This document shows, piece after piece, positions 34,002-41,407 of a stretch of 64,000 bases of DNA. The translations under genes were made by a program, and so were the position numbers. The stretch is from Paractinoplanes maris. GTDB lineage: Bacteria > Actinomycetota > Actinomycetes > Mycobacteriales > Micromonosporaceae. Position 1 is the stretch's first letter. Each line of letters starts with the position of its first letter. The notes beneath the pieces are model-generated. The model had not been told where the DNA came from. It was given only the letters and a program-made list of their open reading frames with translations, and made no database searches. The stretch covers positions 248,001 through 312,000 of the forward strand of contig NZ_JALPVL010000002.1 in the NCBI RefSeq assembly GCF_023544465.1. The letters run 5' to 3'.

Positions 34002-35249
34002 ATGACGACCGTTCTGCAGCAGGCCGCCGACGCGCGGGTGGCCGCCATCGACCTGGCCGCCGCCACCCGTACGGAAAAAGACCGCGCCCTGCTGCTGATG
34101 GCCGACCGCCTGGTCGAGCGCTCGGCCGACATCGTCGCCGCGAACGAGGTCGACGTGACCAACGGCCGCACCGGCGGTCTGTCCGAGGCGATGATCGACC
34201 GGCTGACGCTGACTCCGGCGCGGGTCGAGGCGATGGCCGAAGGGCTGCGCGAGCTGGCCGCCCTGCCCGACCCGGTCGGTGACGTGGTGCGCGGCTCGAC
34301 CCTGGCCAACGGCCTGGAGCTGCGGCAGGTGCGGGTGCCGTTCGGCGTGGTCGGCATCATCTATGAGGGCCGGCCCAACGTGACCGCCGACGCCGCGGGC
34401 ATCTGCCTGAAGTCGGGCAACGCGGTGCTGCTGCGCGGCTCGGGGTCAGCGCTGAGCTCGAACGCGGCGATCGTCTCGGTGCTGCGCAAGGCGGTGGCCG
34501 ACAGCGGGCTGCCGGCCGACACCATCCAGCTGCTCGACTCGACCAGCCGTGACTCGGTCAAGGAGCTCATGCGGGCGCGCGGGCTGGTCGACGTGCTCAT
34601 CCCGCGCGGCGGCGCCTCGCTGATCCGCACGGTGGTCGAGGAGTCGACCGTGCCGGTGATCGAGACCGGCGTCGGCAACTGTCACGTCTATGTGGACGAG
34701 GCCGCCGATCTCGAGAAGGCCCTGGCGGTCGCGGTGAACTCCAAGACGCAGCGACTGTCCACCTGCAACACGGCCGAGTCGTTGCTCGTGCACGCGGCGA
34801 TCGCCGACCGGTTCCTGCCGCTGGTGCTGCCCGAGCTGGCCGACGCCGGGGTCACGGTGCACGGCGATCCGCAGGTGGTGGCGTACGACTCGGCGGTCGT
34901 GCCGGCCACCGACGACGACTGGGGCCGGGAATACCTGTCGGCCGACCTCGCGGTGGCGATCGTCGACTCGCTGGACGACGCGGTCGACCACATCCGCCGC
35001 TACGGCACGGGCCACACCGAGGCCATCGTCAGCGAGTCGGTGACGGCGACCCGGCGGTTCGTGGCCCGGGTCGACGCGGCCGCGGTGATGGTGAACGCGT
35101 CCACCCGATTCACCGACGGCGGCGAGTTCGGCTTCGGCGCCGAGATCGGCATCAGCACCCAGAAACTGCACGCCCGCGGGCCGATGGGTCTGCCCGAGCT
35201 GACCTCGACCAAGTACGTCGTCACCGGCAACGGCCACATTCGACAGTAG
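34002..35249 (+). CDS. proA: Glutamate-5-semialdehyde dehydrogenase (gamma-glutamyl phosphate reductase)
   Basis: The 415-residue protein belongs to the aldehyde dehydrogenase superfamily and reduces gamma-glutamyl phosphate with NADPH, the second step of proline synthesis. The catalytic cysteine is in [14 protein letters not shown]. Conserved segments [20 protein letters not shown] and [20 protein letters not shown] are present. It starts at ATG 34002, 22 bases after proB, with AGGGG upstream. A repeat array follows the stop codon. Confidence 0.96.
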   Translation: MTTVLQQAADARVAAIDLAAATRTEKDRALLLMADRLVERSADIVAANEVDVTNGRTGGLSEAMIDRLTLTPARVEAMAEGLRELAALPDPVGDVVRGSTLANGLELRQVRVPFGVVGIIYEGRPNVTADAAGICLKSGNAVLLRGSGSALSSNAAIVSVLRKAVADSGLPADTIQLLDSTSRDSVKELMRARGLVDVLIPRGGASLIRTVVEESTVPVIETGVGNCHVYVDEAADLEKALAVAVNSKTQRLSTCNTAESLLVHAAIADRFLPLVLPELADAGVTVHGDPQVVAYDSAVVPATDDDWGREYLSADLAVAIVDSLDDAVDHIRRYGTGHTEAIVSESVTATRRFVARVDAAAVMVNASTRFTDGGEFGFGAEIGISTQKLHARGPMGLPELTSTKYVVTGNGHIRQ

Positions 35250-35344
35250 AGCGTCAGGGCCGGGATCGCTGTTTTGGCCATGCTTTCGGCTTCTGGCTCA
35301 TGACCGACCGGTTTGGACGACGTGCCCGGCTCGGCGCAGGCGGC

Positions 35345-35560
35345 GGCTCGGCCCGCGACGGCGGGCCAGGACGGGTCGCTCGGCCCGCGACGGCAAGCTC
35401 TGCACGGGACGGCAAGCTCTGCACGGGAGGCTCGGCCCGGGACGGCAACTCGGCACCGGAGGCTCGGCCTGGGACGGCAAGCTCGGCACGGGGAGGCTCG
35501 GCCTGGGACGGCAAGCTCGGCACGGGGAGGCTCGGCCCAGGACGGCAGGCTTGGCCCAGG
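35345..35560. repeat. Repeat array with a 34-bp unit behind proA
   Basis: Full units beginning GGCTCGGCCTGGGACGGCAA start at 35461, 35495 and 35529 with exact 34-base spacing. A 32-base variant starts at 35429. Upstream, shorter 17-base half-units of GGGACGGCAAGCTCTGC occur twice. The array occupies the 323-base gap between the convergent stops of proA and the FnIII-like gene. No gene is seen in this gap. Confidence 0.85.
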
Positions 35561-35572
35561 CAGCAGCCTGAT

Positions 35573-36391
35573 CTAGGCAGCGGGTTCGGCCGAGGTATCG
35601 GGCTTGGCCGAGGGCGCGGGCCGGGCTGAAGCGGCGGGCTGGGCCGACACGGCGGGCTTCTCCGACGCGGCCCGGTCGGCTGAGGGAGTCGGCTTGGCGG
35701 ATGGGGCCGGCGCCTTGGTGGGCTTGGCGGACGGTGCCGGGCTCACGGTTGGCGCCGGCCCGACCGGGGTCGACGTCGGCGCCGGGCCGGACGGAGACGA
35801 CGTCGGCGCCGGGGTGGACGCTGGTGGTTTGGGTGCGTCCGGCGCCGGAGCACTCGGCGCGGGAGTAGTCGACGCCGTCGGTGCGGGTGTGGTCGGCGGT
35901 GGAGTGCCGGGAGCTGGAGTGGTCGGGGCCGGAGTGGTCGGTGCGGTGATGGGGTCCGGCCGGCCGATGGTCAGCGGGGCGGCGACACCCGGGGCCGAGC
36001 GCCAGGCATCGCCGACGAGCGCCTCCACCCCGTACGCCCAAAGGCCCTGGGAAACGCCGACCTCGACGCATCGGGTGCGGGTCAGGACGCCTGAGCAGCC
36101 ACCGCGCGCGCCGACCGTCTCGCGCGTTGTCGCGTCGGTGCGGAAGACGCGGTAGCCGCGCACGACGACGCCGGCGGGCAGAGTCATCGCGGGCCAGTTG
36201 ACCGTGACCGACACGCCGTGCGCTTTCACGATCGGGGCGGAAGCGGCGGGCAGTTCACCGGCCCGGGCTCCGGCCACCGCATCGGCGGCACCCGTGTCCC
36301 AGGCCGCCAGCGCCGCCAGGGGACTCGCCCACAAGGTGGCGGCGGCCAGACCGGCACTCGTGACGGCGTACAAGGAACGCGGCAGTCTCAT
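35573..36391 (-). CDS. Secreted FnIII-like protein with a Pro/Ala/Thr-rich tail
   Basis: The 272-residue protein starts at ATG 36391 with GAAGG upstream. Residues 1-30 form a signal peptide (MRLPRSLYAVTSAGLAAATL then an AlaLeuAla-type cleavage region). Residues 48-140 read like one fibronectin type III domain (VSVTVNWPAM, VVRGYRVFRT) with two cysteines probably forming a disulfide. Residues 150-272 are a disordered Pro/Thr/Ala/Ser/Lys tail such as wall-spanning stalks. It lies 70 bases downstream of another secreted protein gene, and the two are probably one operon. The role is probably extracellular and structural; it is not proven. Confidence 0.75.
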   Translation of the reverse strand: MRLPRSLYAVTSAGLAAATLWASPLAALAAWDTGAADAVAGARAGELPAASAPIVKAHGVSVTVNWPAMTLPAGVVVRGYRVFRTDATTRETVGARGGCSGVLTRTRCVEVGVSQGLWAYGVEALVGDAWRSAPGVAAPLTIGRPDPITAPTTPAPTTPAPGTPPPTTPAPTASTTPAPSAPAPDAPKPPASTPAPTSSPSGPAPTSTPVGPAPTVSPAPSAKPTKAPAPSAKPTPSADRAASEKPAVSAQPAASARPAPSAKPDTSAEPAA

Positions 36392-36461
36392 GGCACCTTC
36401 TTCAACCGGCGATGGAGGCCTGGGGGCCGGACGCGGCACCGCCGCGCCCGGCCGTCCCGGC

Positions 36462-36974
36462 TCAGGCGTTGCTGGTGCCGGTGGCCTTCACCTTGATGCT
36501 GAAGACGGCGCCCTGGCAGCCGTCCTCCGAGTTGTTGATCATGTGGACCGCGTGGGGCAGCGTGAACGTCGTGATCTGGCCGGCGGCGAGGTCGAGCTCC
36601 AGGCCGGAGAGCAGGCCGTCGGTGCCGACCGGGCCGTTGCTGAAGTCACCGAAGTAGACACCGGTGTTGTTGCAGGTCGAGCCGGGCTTGACGTGCGCGG
36701 CCTGGACGCCGTCGGAGGGCGTCCACTTGATTTTGTCGACCCGCACCGGGTACGCGTTCGGGTTCTCGATCCTGATGGTGGCGTCGCCGGTCGCCCCGGG
36801 GTAGAGCGTGGCGGTGGTGCGGGCCTCGCTGATCACCAGCTCCTTGGCCGTGCCGGCCTCGGCGTAGGCGTTGCCTGAGCCGTTGGCCAGCCACGACGCC
36901 CAGGCGGCACTGGCGACGCCGGTCACGGCGAGGGCGGAGACGAGGACGATGGCACGCTTGACGGACTTACGCAT
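36462..36974 (-). CDS. Secreted TasA/camelysin-like or hypothetical beta-sandwich protein
   Basis: The 170-residue protein starts at ATG 36974 with AGGAG 7 bases upstream. The signal region MRKSVKRAIVLVSALAVTGV is followed by an ASAAW-type cleavage site. The mature part shows alternating hydrophobic strands, ENPNAYPVRVDKIKW and a Cys pair (STCNNTG and EDGCQG), compatible with a beta-sandwich. The signal region resembles SipW-type precursors, but this is weak. It is followed after 70 bases by the FnIII-like gene, so they may form a pair exported together. No firm family is recognised. Confidence 0.7.
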   Translation of the reverse strand: MRKSVKRAIVLVSALAVTGVASAAWASWLANGSGNAYAEAGTAKELVISEARTTATLYPGATGDATIRIENPNAYPVRVDKIKWTPSDGVQAAHVKPGSTCNNTGVYFGDFSNGPVGTDGLLSGLELDLAAGQITTFTLPHAVHMINNSEDGCQGAVFSIKVKATGTSNA

Positions 36975-36977
36975 GAT

Positions 36978-37005
36978 GGCGCTCCTGGCAAAGTAGGAAG
37001 GCGCC
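36978..37005 (-). promoter_or_regulatory. Hairpin that covers the ribosome binding site of the 36974 gene
   Basis: On the minus strand GGCGC-CT-TCCT pairs with AGGA-GCGCC over 9 pairs with a 2-base bulge and an 8-base loop. The right arm contains the AGGAG ribosome binding site. Folding would hide it, so translation of the secreted protein may depend on opening this hairpin. No known riboswitch class is recognised. Confidence 0.4.
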
Positions 37006-37240
37006 GGTTTCGCCACTGACTCCCCGCCGGACTGTGGCGACCATCCTCATCGCCCAGCGGATCTTCGTCTCGCCCCGGCCCGTTGTCGGGCCTGGCCATC
37101 ACTGTGCCCTGGCTGTGGCCCCGCCCTCTACCACCTTTGTTACCGAGAGTGACGTCAGCCAGGTAGCCAAAGCGTATCCGAACGGCTGTTTACAGGTGCA
37201 AAACGGTTGCAGCCCTTGACGCAGTAACTGCCGGTGATGG

Positions 37241-38047
37241 TCAGCGGCAGCCGCGGAGCACGGTCAGCGTCGTGTTCACGTCGAAGATCGGGCCCTCGGC
37301 GCTGTCCCAGCCGCCGTCGGAGCGCTGAGTCTCGCCGAGTCGCTTGCGCGCACTCTGCAGCAGCCAGTCGTCGCCCAGGTTGACCCGGCGCAGAGCGGCC
37401 GCCATCGAGGCGATGTCGGCCGGAGCCATGTCGGGCAGCCGGTCGCCGAGCACCAGCTGCACCCGCGCCGACTCGTAGAAATACTGCTGGCCGTAGAGCA
37501 GACCGGCGGCGTGCCAGCCGGCCGCGAGGAAGGACGGCCAGGTGCCGTCGGGCTGGATCTGATGAACCACCCAGGTCGCGGCGGCGCCGAGCGTGCGGGC
37601 GTGCCGCGCCGGGACGTCGAAGTGGGGGTGGGCCTCGAACTCGGCCAGGGTCATCCAGAAACCGGCCACCGAGGTGAGGTAGAGGGTGGCCTCGGGGTCG
37701 CCGGGCATCGCCCAGGCCGGCGCCTCGGCGGCGAGCTCCTCGGCCTCCTGCCAGGTGCCGTCCTGCCGCTGCACACTGGCCAGCCAGGCCAGGGCCCGAT
37801 CGACCGGCTCGCCGTGCAGGCCACCCAGGTCGTCGAGCTCGTTGAGGCGGAAGCAGGTGGCGTCGATCGAGCTGACCGCACCGTCGGTCGAGGCCGGCCA
37901 GCCACCGGCGTCGGTCTGGCCCTCGACGATCCGGGCGATCACGTGAGGATCGGGACGCTGGCCGGTCCGCAGATACGAAAGACGGGCCCGCTCGACCGGA
38001 TCGCCGTGCGCGACGACGTAGCCGATAGCAGCGTCGATGTCTACCAC
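37241..38047 (-). CDS. Prenyltransferase/squalene-oxidase repeat (QW) protein
   Basis: The 268-residue protein starts at GTG 38047. Four QW-type motifs are visible: QTDAGGWP, QRQDGTWQ, QPDGTWPS and QRSDGGWD. They are spaced as in an alpha/alpha toroid. The catalytic DxDD of terpene cyclases is absent, and the protein is much shorter than a cyclase (over 600 residues). It is therefore a small toroid protein of unknown activity. A 266-base gap upstream of the secreted gene at 36974 holds no further gene. Confidence 0.8.
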   Translation of the reverse strand: MVDIDAAIGYVVAHGDPVERARLSYLRTGQRPDPHVIARIVEGQTDAGGWPASTDGAVSSIDATCFRLNELDDLGGLHGEPVDRALAWLASVQRQDGTWQEAEELAAEAPAWAMPGDPEATLYLTSVAGFWMTLAEFEAHPHFDVPARHARTLGAAATWVVHQIQPDGTWPSFLAAGWHAAGLLYGQQYFYESARVQLVLGDRLPDMAPADIASMAAALRRVNLGDDWLLQSARKRLGETQRSDGGWDSAEGPIFDVNTTLTVLRGCR

Positions 38048-38127
38048 CCCGGTGACGCTACAACCCCGCTCCGCATTTTGCTGTGTCGTCCCGACCTATG
38101 CCCCATAGGTCCCTTCCGTTATCCGAC

Positions 38128-38169
38128 AATCACGCTGGGGAGTCACCGGTGCGACTCCCCAGCGTGATT
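38128..38169. terminator. Perfect 17-bp hairpin terminator behind moeZ
   Basis: AATCACGCTGGGGAGTC (38128-38144) is perfectly complementary to 38153-38169 with an 8-base loop ACCGGTGC. It lies 13 bases past the moeZ stop and upstream of the QW-repeat gene on the same strand. It carries A/T ends on both sides. Confidence 0.85.
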
Positions 38170-38182
38170 GAACGGTTACGGA

Positions 38183-39364
38183 TCAGTACGACGGCTGCGA
38201 CGGGTCGACAGTGTTGACCCACGAGACGATGCCGCCCTGGACGTGCACGGCGTCCTTGAAACCGGCCGCCTTGAGAGCCGCCAGCGCCTCGGCCGAGCGC
38301 ACCCCCGACTTGCAGTGCAGCACGATCTGACGGTCCTGCGGGAAGCGCGCCAGCGCCTCGCCGGAGAGGATCTCGCCCTTGGGGATGAGGGTCGCGCCGG
38401 GAATCCGGTTGATCTCCCACTCGGCCGGCTCGCGGACGTCGACCAGGAACAGATCCTTGCCGGAGTCCTGCCAGTCCTTGAGCTCGCGGGCCGTGATGGT
38501 CGCGTCGAGCGTGGCCTCCTCGGCCTCGGGCGAGACGGCGCCGCAGAAGTCCTCGTAGTCCTCGAGCAGGTCGGTGACGGTCGGGTTGTCGCCGCAGAGG
38601 GCGCAAGCCGGGTCCTTGCGAACCTTGATCTTGCGATACTCCATCTCGAGGGCGTCGTAGACCATCAGCCGGCCCACCAGCGGCTCACCGATGCCGGTCA
38701 GCAGCTTGATCGCCTCGTTGACCTGAATCGAGCCGATCGACGCGCACAGCACGCCGAGGACGCCACCCTCGGCGCAGCTCGGGACCATGCCGGGCGGCGG
38801 CGGCTCGGGGTAGAGGCAGCGGTAGCAGGGACCGTGCTCCTCCCAGAAGACCGAGGCCTGGCCGTCGAAGCGATAGATCGAACCCCAGACGTACGGCTTG
38901 CCGAGCAGCACCGCGGCGTCGTTGACCATGTAACGCGTCGCGAAGTTGTCGGTGCCGTCGACGATCAGGTCGTACTGGCTGAAGATCTCCTTGACGTTGT
39001 CGACATCGAGCGCGGTGTTGTGGATGACCACGTTGACCAGCGGGTTGACCTCGCGGATGCTCGCCGCGGCGGACTCGGCCTTGGGCCGCCCGATGTCGGA
39101 GACGCCGTGGATGATCTGGCGCTGGAGGTTGGACTCGTCGACGGTGTCGAAGTCGACGATGCCGAGCGTGCCGACGCCGGCAGCGGCCAGGTAGAGGAGC
39201 GCCGGCGAGCCGAGGCCACCCGCGCCGACGACCAGGACCTTGGCGTTCTTCAGCCGCTTCTGTCCGTCCATCCCGACATCCGGGATGATCAGGTGCCGCG
39301 AGTAACGGCGGATCTCATCGATCGAAAGCTCTGCGGCCGGCTCGACGAGCGGGGGCAGTGCCAC
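38183..39364 (-). CDS. moeZ: Adenylyltransferase/sulfurtransferase MoeZ
   Basis: The 393-residue protein starts at GTG 39364 behind GGGGAG. Residues 20-265 form the E1-like ThiF/MoeB domain: nucleotide loop VLVVGAGGLGSPALLYLAA, zinc cysteines in CYRCLYP and CALCGD. Residues 290-390 form a rhodanese domain with active cysteine in HCKSGVRS. MoeZ activates the C-terminus of ubiquitin-like sulfur carriers (for molybdopterin, thiamine or cysteine pathways) by adenylation and sulfur transfer. In M. tuberculosis moeZ is also next to a DUF3152 gene. Confidence 0.95.
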   Translation of the reverse strand: MALPPLVEPAAELSIDEIRRYSRHLIIPDVGMDGQKRLKNAKVLVVGAGGLGSPALLYLAAAGVGTLGIVDFDTVDESNLQRQIIHGVSDIGRPKAESAAASIREVNPLVNVVIHNTALDVDNVKEIFSQYDLIVDGTDNFATRYMVNDAAVLLGKPYVWGSIYRFDGQASVFWEEHGPCYRCLYPEPPPPGMVPSCAEGGVLGVLCASIGSIQVNEAIKLLTGIGEPLVGRLMVYDALEMEYRKIKVRKDPACALCGDNPTVTDLLEDYEDFCGAVSPEAEEATLDATITARELKDWQDSGKDLFLVDVREPAEWEINRIPGATLIPKGEILSGEALARFPQDRQIVLHCKSGVRSAEALAALKAAGFKDAVHVQGGIVSWVNTVDPSQPSY

Positions 39365-39481
39365 GTTAACTCCCCGGGTTGACGGTAAGGAACGCCCACC
39401 ATTGTCACTCGCGACAGGCGTGATCTGCCATGACGATGCCCACCGGCCCGACATGCGGGACACGGGAATTTTCCCGGGCGT

Positions 39482-40360
39482 TCACAGCGACGGACCGGTG
39501 AGCGCCTTCCCTTTCAGGCGAGGCCACGCGTACGCCTGGCAACCGCGCAGCGTGAGCGTCTGCTGCACCATGACCGGGGCCGGCCCGCCCGCCCGGGGGC
39601 ACCCCTGGTGATGATGCCCCAGCTCGTGACCGACCTCGTGGTTGATCACATATTGCCGATAGATGGAGAGGGGAACCTTGGCCCGCACGTACGGCGGGGC
39701 CGAGAGCCGCCACCGGTCGAGGTTGATGATCGCCTTCCCGTTGGTCCGGCAGGACGTGTACGGGCGTCCGCCGACCCGGATGTTCGTGCCGCCGTTGAGG
39801 CACATCCGGCCGGCGGTGTCCCGGGTCGCGAGGAAGACCGTGAAGTCGGCCGGATCCGCGCCACCCACCCGCTGCAGGCGCAACTGGCCACCGCCGGTCC
39901 AGCTGCGCGCATCCCCGAGCGTGGCGGCGACCTGCTGGGCGAAGGCGGCGGTGTCCTCGTTGCTGCCCTTCTCGACGGCCACCCGGAAACGGCGCAGCTG
40001 CCCCTTGCCGCCGAAGACCGGGCTGCGCCCCCCGGCGTACGCGAATCGGCCCGAACCACGAGCCGGAACGGCGCCGGGCAGCTGCAGCGTGCTTGCGGCC
40101 AGGGTGGTCCGAGCCGGGGTCCTCGACGGTGCCGCCGAGGGCGAGGGCGCGGTCGTTACCGGCGCGGCCGCCGACGGCGCGATCGAGGGGCCGGACGACG
40201 GGATCACCACCGGCGCCGCGCCCGGCTCCATCCGCCGGGCCACCGTGAAGCCCCCGGCGATCAGGACGGCCAGGGCGAACGCGATCAGCCACCACTTCCG
40301 CCACCGGTCACGCCCGGACGGCGGACGGATGGCAGGGGGCGCCACGGCTTCGTCGATCAT
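39482..40360 (-). CDS. DUF3152 secreted/membrane-anchored metallopeptidase-like protein
   Basis: The 292-residue protein has an N-terminal membrane anchor (residues 22-42), a Pro/Ser/Ala-rich linker to about residue 95, and the DUF3152 domain to the end. The zinc site is an extended metzincin-like HEVGHELGHHHQGC followed by a methionine turn VMVQQT, so a peptidase fold is likely. Two further Cys pairs suggest an extracellular disulfide-bonded domain. The gene lies upstream of moeZ on the same strand. The target is unknown. The domain is known as conserved across actinobacteria. Confidence 0.9.
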   Translation of the reverse strand: MIDEAVAPPAIRPPSGRDRWRKWWLIAFALAVLIAGGFTVARRMEPGAAPVVIPSSGPSIAPSAAAPVTTAPSPSAAPSRTPARTTLAASTLQLPGAVPARGSGRFAYAGGRSPVFGGKGQLRRFRVAVEKGSNEDTAAFAQQVAATLGDARSWTGGGQLRLQRVGGADPADFTVFLATRDTAGRMCLNGGTNIRVGGRPYTSCRTNGKAIINLDRWRLSAPPYVRAKVPLSIYRQYVINHEVGHELGHHHQGCPRAGGPAPVMVQQTLTLRGCQAYAWPRLKGKALTGPSL

Positions 40361-40444
40361 CGCCGCCAGCGTCGCATACCCCGCTCAACGCTGTCCGGCC
40401 CTGGCAGATCTTGTGAGATCCACGTCGCGCCGGAAATCGCCGAA

Positions 40445-41407
40445 TTATCCCCCGACCGGGGAACGGATCTCGTCGAGCAGACCCACCACGGCCCGGGCGA
40501 CCAGCCGCGGTACCTCCATCTGGGCGACATGGCCGACACCGGGCAGGATCAGCAGGCGCGAGTCCGGGATCGCCCGCGCCACCTGCACCGGCACCCGCGG
40601 GTCGACCAGCTTGTCGTTGAGACCACCGACCACCACTGTGGGCGCCTGCACCCGGGCGGCCAGCCGCCACTGCGAGTTGGCCCCCGGCAGGTAGGCCCGC
40701 AGGAAGCTCGACACCAGGCCGCGCAGGGTGCCGAGATAGGCCTTGGGGTAGTGCTCCACGGTGTAGCGGAGCCGGATCTCCTCCATCGCCTCGGCCCGGC
40801 GCTGCGGCGAGACCTTGCTGGTGTCCCCGAAACAGGCGGCCAGCACCTGCTCGGCCATCTCCTCGGCGGTCAGGCGCGAGAACGCCCACCCGAGCAGCCG
40901 GTCAGCCCGCGGCAGGGCCAGCAGCGGCAGGGCGCGGGCCTGAGCCGTACGCCGGGGGTCGAGGAACGGCATGGCCGGGGAGATCAGGGTCAGCGTGCGC
41001 ACCAGGTCGGGCCGGAGGCCGGCCACGCGCACCGCGATCGAGCCGCCCAGCGAATTGCCGACGAGGTGGACCGGCCCGCGCCGGTCGTGCTCCAGATAGC
41101 TGATCATCGTGCCCGCGAACGACGCGATCGAGTAGCGCGGACTCGGGTCGCTGTAGCCGAAGCCCGGCAGATCGACGGCCTGGGCGTCGAACCGGTCGGC
41201 GAGCAGGCCGGCGAAATCGGTGAAGTTCTGCGACGACCCGCCGAGCCCGTGGACGTAGAGCGCCGGCTCCGCGTCGGAACGCGTCGCCGGGGTGTCGCGG
41301 ACATGCAGCATCGACCCACCGACGGTGACTCGGCGGGCGGGCCAGGGAACCGGTGCTTCGCCCTCCGGCAGCAGTGAGCTGTCGGGGGCCAGGATCGCGC
41401 CTCTCAT
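40445..41407 (-). CDS. Alpha/beta-fold hydrolase
   Basis: The 320-residue protein has the alpha/beta hydrolase pattern: oxyanion HGLGGSSQNF near residue 55, nucleophile serine in VGNSLGGSIA near 118, acid in GGLNDKLVDP near 260, and histidine in GVGHVAQME near 293. It resembles esterases and C-C hydrolases of actinobacteria; the substrate is unknown. ATG 41407 overlaps the upstream 840-residue protein's stop by 4 bases, so translation is coupled. Confidence 0.92.
   Translation of the reverse strand: MRGAILAPDSSLLPEGEAPVPWPARRVTVGGSMLHVRDTPATRSDAEPALYVHGLGGSSQNFTDFAGLLADRFDAQAVDLPGFGYSDPSPRYSIASFAGTMISYLEHDRRGPVHLVGNSLGGSIAVRVAGLRPDLVRTLTLISPAMPFLDPRRTAQARALPLLALPRADRLLGWAFSRLTAEEMAEQVLAACFGDTSKVSPQRRAEAMEEIRLRYTVEHYPKAYLGTLRGLVSSFLRAYLPGANSQWRLAARVQAPTVVVGGLNDKLVDPRVPVQVARAIPDSRLLILPGVGHVAQMEVPRLVARAVVGLLDEIRSPVGG

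Noticed and set aside
35254..36071. Open frames on the minus strand through the proA downstream repeats
   Set aside because: They are low-complexity and conflict with the better supported secreted protein frame.
37030..37235. Possible cyclic-di-GMP riboswitch upstream of the secreted protein gene
   Set aside because: The conserved riboswitch core sequences and order could not be found on either strand.
38128..38169. Perfect inverted repeat considered as an insertion sequence end
   Set aside because: There is no transposase and no target duplication; the position just after moeZ fits a terminator.
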